From: Acidisphaera sp. S103
GTDB taxonomy: Bacteria; Pseudomonadota; Alphaproteobacteria; Acetobacterales; Acetobacteraceae
DNA: 64,000 nucleotides
Direction: 5' to 3'
Assembly (NCBI RefSeq): GCF_009765975.1
Contig: NZ_LMUJ01000042.1
Span: forward strand, 152,268 to 216,267
Part shown: in pieces, positions 63,092-64,000 of the stretch
How positions within the stretch are numbered: the stretch's first letter is position 1
Layout of the letters: the number at the start of each line of letters is the position of its first letter
Made by a program: the position numbers and the translations under genes
The notes under the pieces: generated by a model
Seen by the model: only the letters and a program-made list of their open reading frames with translations
The model's database searches: none
What the model was told of the DNA's origin: nothing

Positions 63092-64000
63092 GCCAACGTC
63101 TCCTTCGGTACGAAATCCTTCCAACGGTCAGGGGTCTCAGGCTGCTCGCCATAGCTGGTCAGCGCATCCGCCGAACGACCAATCAATTCCCGAAACGTCA
63201 GGCCCCGTTCGGCAAGAAACGAATCCACCTCATCGATCACCCGGGTCAGTCCGCCAAACCCCTCATGCATCACAATCGACAGTAGTTCGGTCGCGCTGGC
63301 GCCGCACAGCGCCATCCGCAGCACATCGCCGCCGGACCGCACGCCGTTCGTCCCCATCAACGGCAAGTCACCACCTGTCGCCTTCCGGGTCAGCGCCAGG
63401 AACCGGCAGACGATCGGCAGCGCCCAGCCACCGCCATAAGCCGCCGAGGTCCCCAACACCGGCGCGAACGTCTCCAGATCAGGCACCAGAGCCATGAACC
63501 GCCCCATCATGCACACCGCGTCCGCACCACCGGCACGAGCCGCCACCGCCAGAGCCGGCAGGTTGGACGACAGCCCGGTCAGCTTGACCCACAACTGCAT
63601 CCCCTCCGTCACCGCGCGAACCTGACGCACCAGATCGGTCAGCCGCCCCGGATCGGTCTCCTGCACGATGGCACCCGCCGCCGCCTCCGACGCATGCGGC
63701 GCACCGACATTCAGCTCGAACACCCGCAACCCCGCCCGACGCGCCATACCAGCGATCGACACGGCGCCCTCGGCACCGGCGTAGACGATACTCGCCGCGA
63801 CGAACCGGCCCTCCCGCCCCACCTCACGATCAATCGCGGCAATAGCAGCGAACCACTCCTCCGTCCCGCGCTGCGTCAGGCCGGAGCGGTTGAACAGCGA
63901 CACCCCTCGCCCCGCCGTCGGCACCCCCTGAGCATCCAGCCGAACATAATCGGCCCGATCCAACTGCCGCCCGCCGGCCGGGTTCTCGTTCACCGACTTG
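63088..64000 (-). CDS. Dihydroorotate-dehydrogenase-like flavoprotein, cut by the right edge
   Basis: At least 303 residues; the reading frame continues past the edge as KSVNENPAGG, where KS matches the FMN-contact Lys of the family, so the true start lies outside. FMN barrel landmarks: ELNVGAPHASE, WVKLTGLSSNLPALA, GTNGVRSGGDVLRMALCGAS. The ELN..CPH Cys of class 1A enzymes is replaced by Gly-Ala (VGAPH), so a pyrimidine-synthesis role is doubtful. It heads a leftward operon with CaiB and the cyclase. Confidence 0.83.
   Translation of the reverse strand, partial: KSVNENPAGGRQLDRADYVRLDAQGVPTAGRGVSLFNRSGLTQRGTEEWFAAIAAIDREVGREGRFVAASIVYAGAEGAVSIAGMARRAGLRVFELNVGAPHASEAAAGAIVQETDPGRLTDLVRQVRAVTEGMQLWVKLTGLSSNLPALAVAARAGGADAVCMMGRFMALVPDLETFAPVLGTSAAYGGGWALPIVCRFLALTRKATGGDLPLMGTNGVRSGGDVLRMALCGASATELLSIVMHEGFGGLTRVIDEVDSFLAERGLTFRELIGRSADALTSYGEQPETPDRWKDFVPKETLA

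Overview
The window is high-GC DNA of about 65-70% G+C by eye. It is densely packed with metabolic and transport genes, mostly in short operons with 1-10 bp overlaps. Alphaproteobacterial traits are a LexA box of the form GTTC-N7-GTTC in front of lexA, a fused indolepyruvate:ferredoxin oxidoreductase, a gluconate/sorbitol-dehydrogenase-like FAD enzyme set, and many CaiB, NMT1, TRAP and MFS catabolic genes. Together they suggest Rhodospirillales, probably Acetobacteraceae; this is inference. No tRNA, rRNA, CRISPR array or intact insertion sequence was seen.

Layout. 1-1.5 kb: end of an unknown gene, a dienelactone hydrolase and a DUF6295-like protein. 1.5-4.8 kb: an accessory islet with a HepT/MntA-type HEPN-nucleotidyltransferase pair, a broken mazE, a VapBC pair and two AT-rich genes of unknown function. 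4.9-8.9 kb: an ABC-F ATPase, guaB and a RelB/YafQ pair. 8.9-13.9 kb: a branched-chain-amino-acid-type binding protein and a three-gene GMC dehydrogenase set with an unusual monohaem partner. 14.1-19.8 kb: an NMT1/SsuABC-type transporter divergent from a GntR regulator, which is followed by an operon for a haem-oxygenase-like di-iron enzyme, two [2Fe-2S] ferredoxins, an unknown small protein and a GlcG/HbpS protein. Copies of TGTATACA precede both the transporter and the operon, so they look like one regulon. This is the best candidate for an undescribed pathway.

20-24 kb: indolepyruvate:ferredoxin oxidoreductase with a divergent Lrp/AsnC regulator. 24.2-28.6 kb: a response regulator, a hisN-like phosphatase, a membrane-anchored cytochrome c, kdsB, pheA and an enoyl-CoA hydratase. 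29-36.6 kb: a tiny secreted peptide with a terminator, a GST, a ketopantoate-reductase-like protein, a membrane protein, a methyltransferase, a cupin and a TRAP transporter with fused permeases. 36.8-42.3 kb: an ABC exporter, a Pro/Val/Tyr-rich secreted protein, a luciferase-like monooxygenase with a Cys-nucleophile alpha/beta hydrolase, and a CoA transferase.

42.3-43.7 kb is a decayed intergenic zone with large hairpins, an inverted pair of dispersed repeats and a GxxExxY pseudogene. 43.7-50.7 kb: a class V aminotransferase, an SDR, an ADP-forming acyl-CoA synthetase, an MFS transporter, and an SDR/TetR divergon with a perfect 22-bp palindrome. 50.7-58.3 kb: lexA, moeA, a chemoreceptor, a LacI regulator and a hybrid PAS kinase. 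58.4-64 kb: an LLM flavoprotein, repeats, an MFS permease, a cyclase, a CaiB protein and a dihydroorotate-dehydrogenase-like protein that runs off the right edge.
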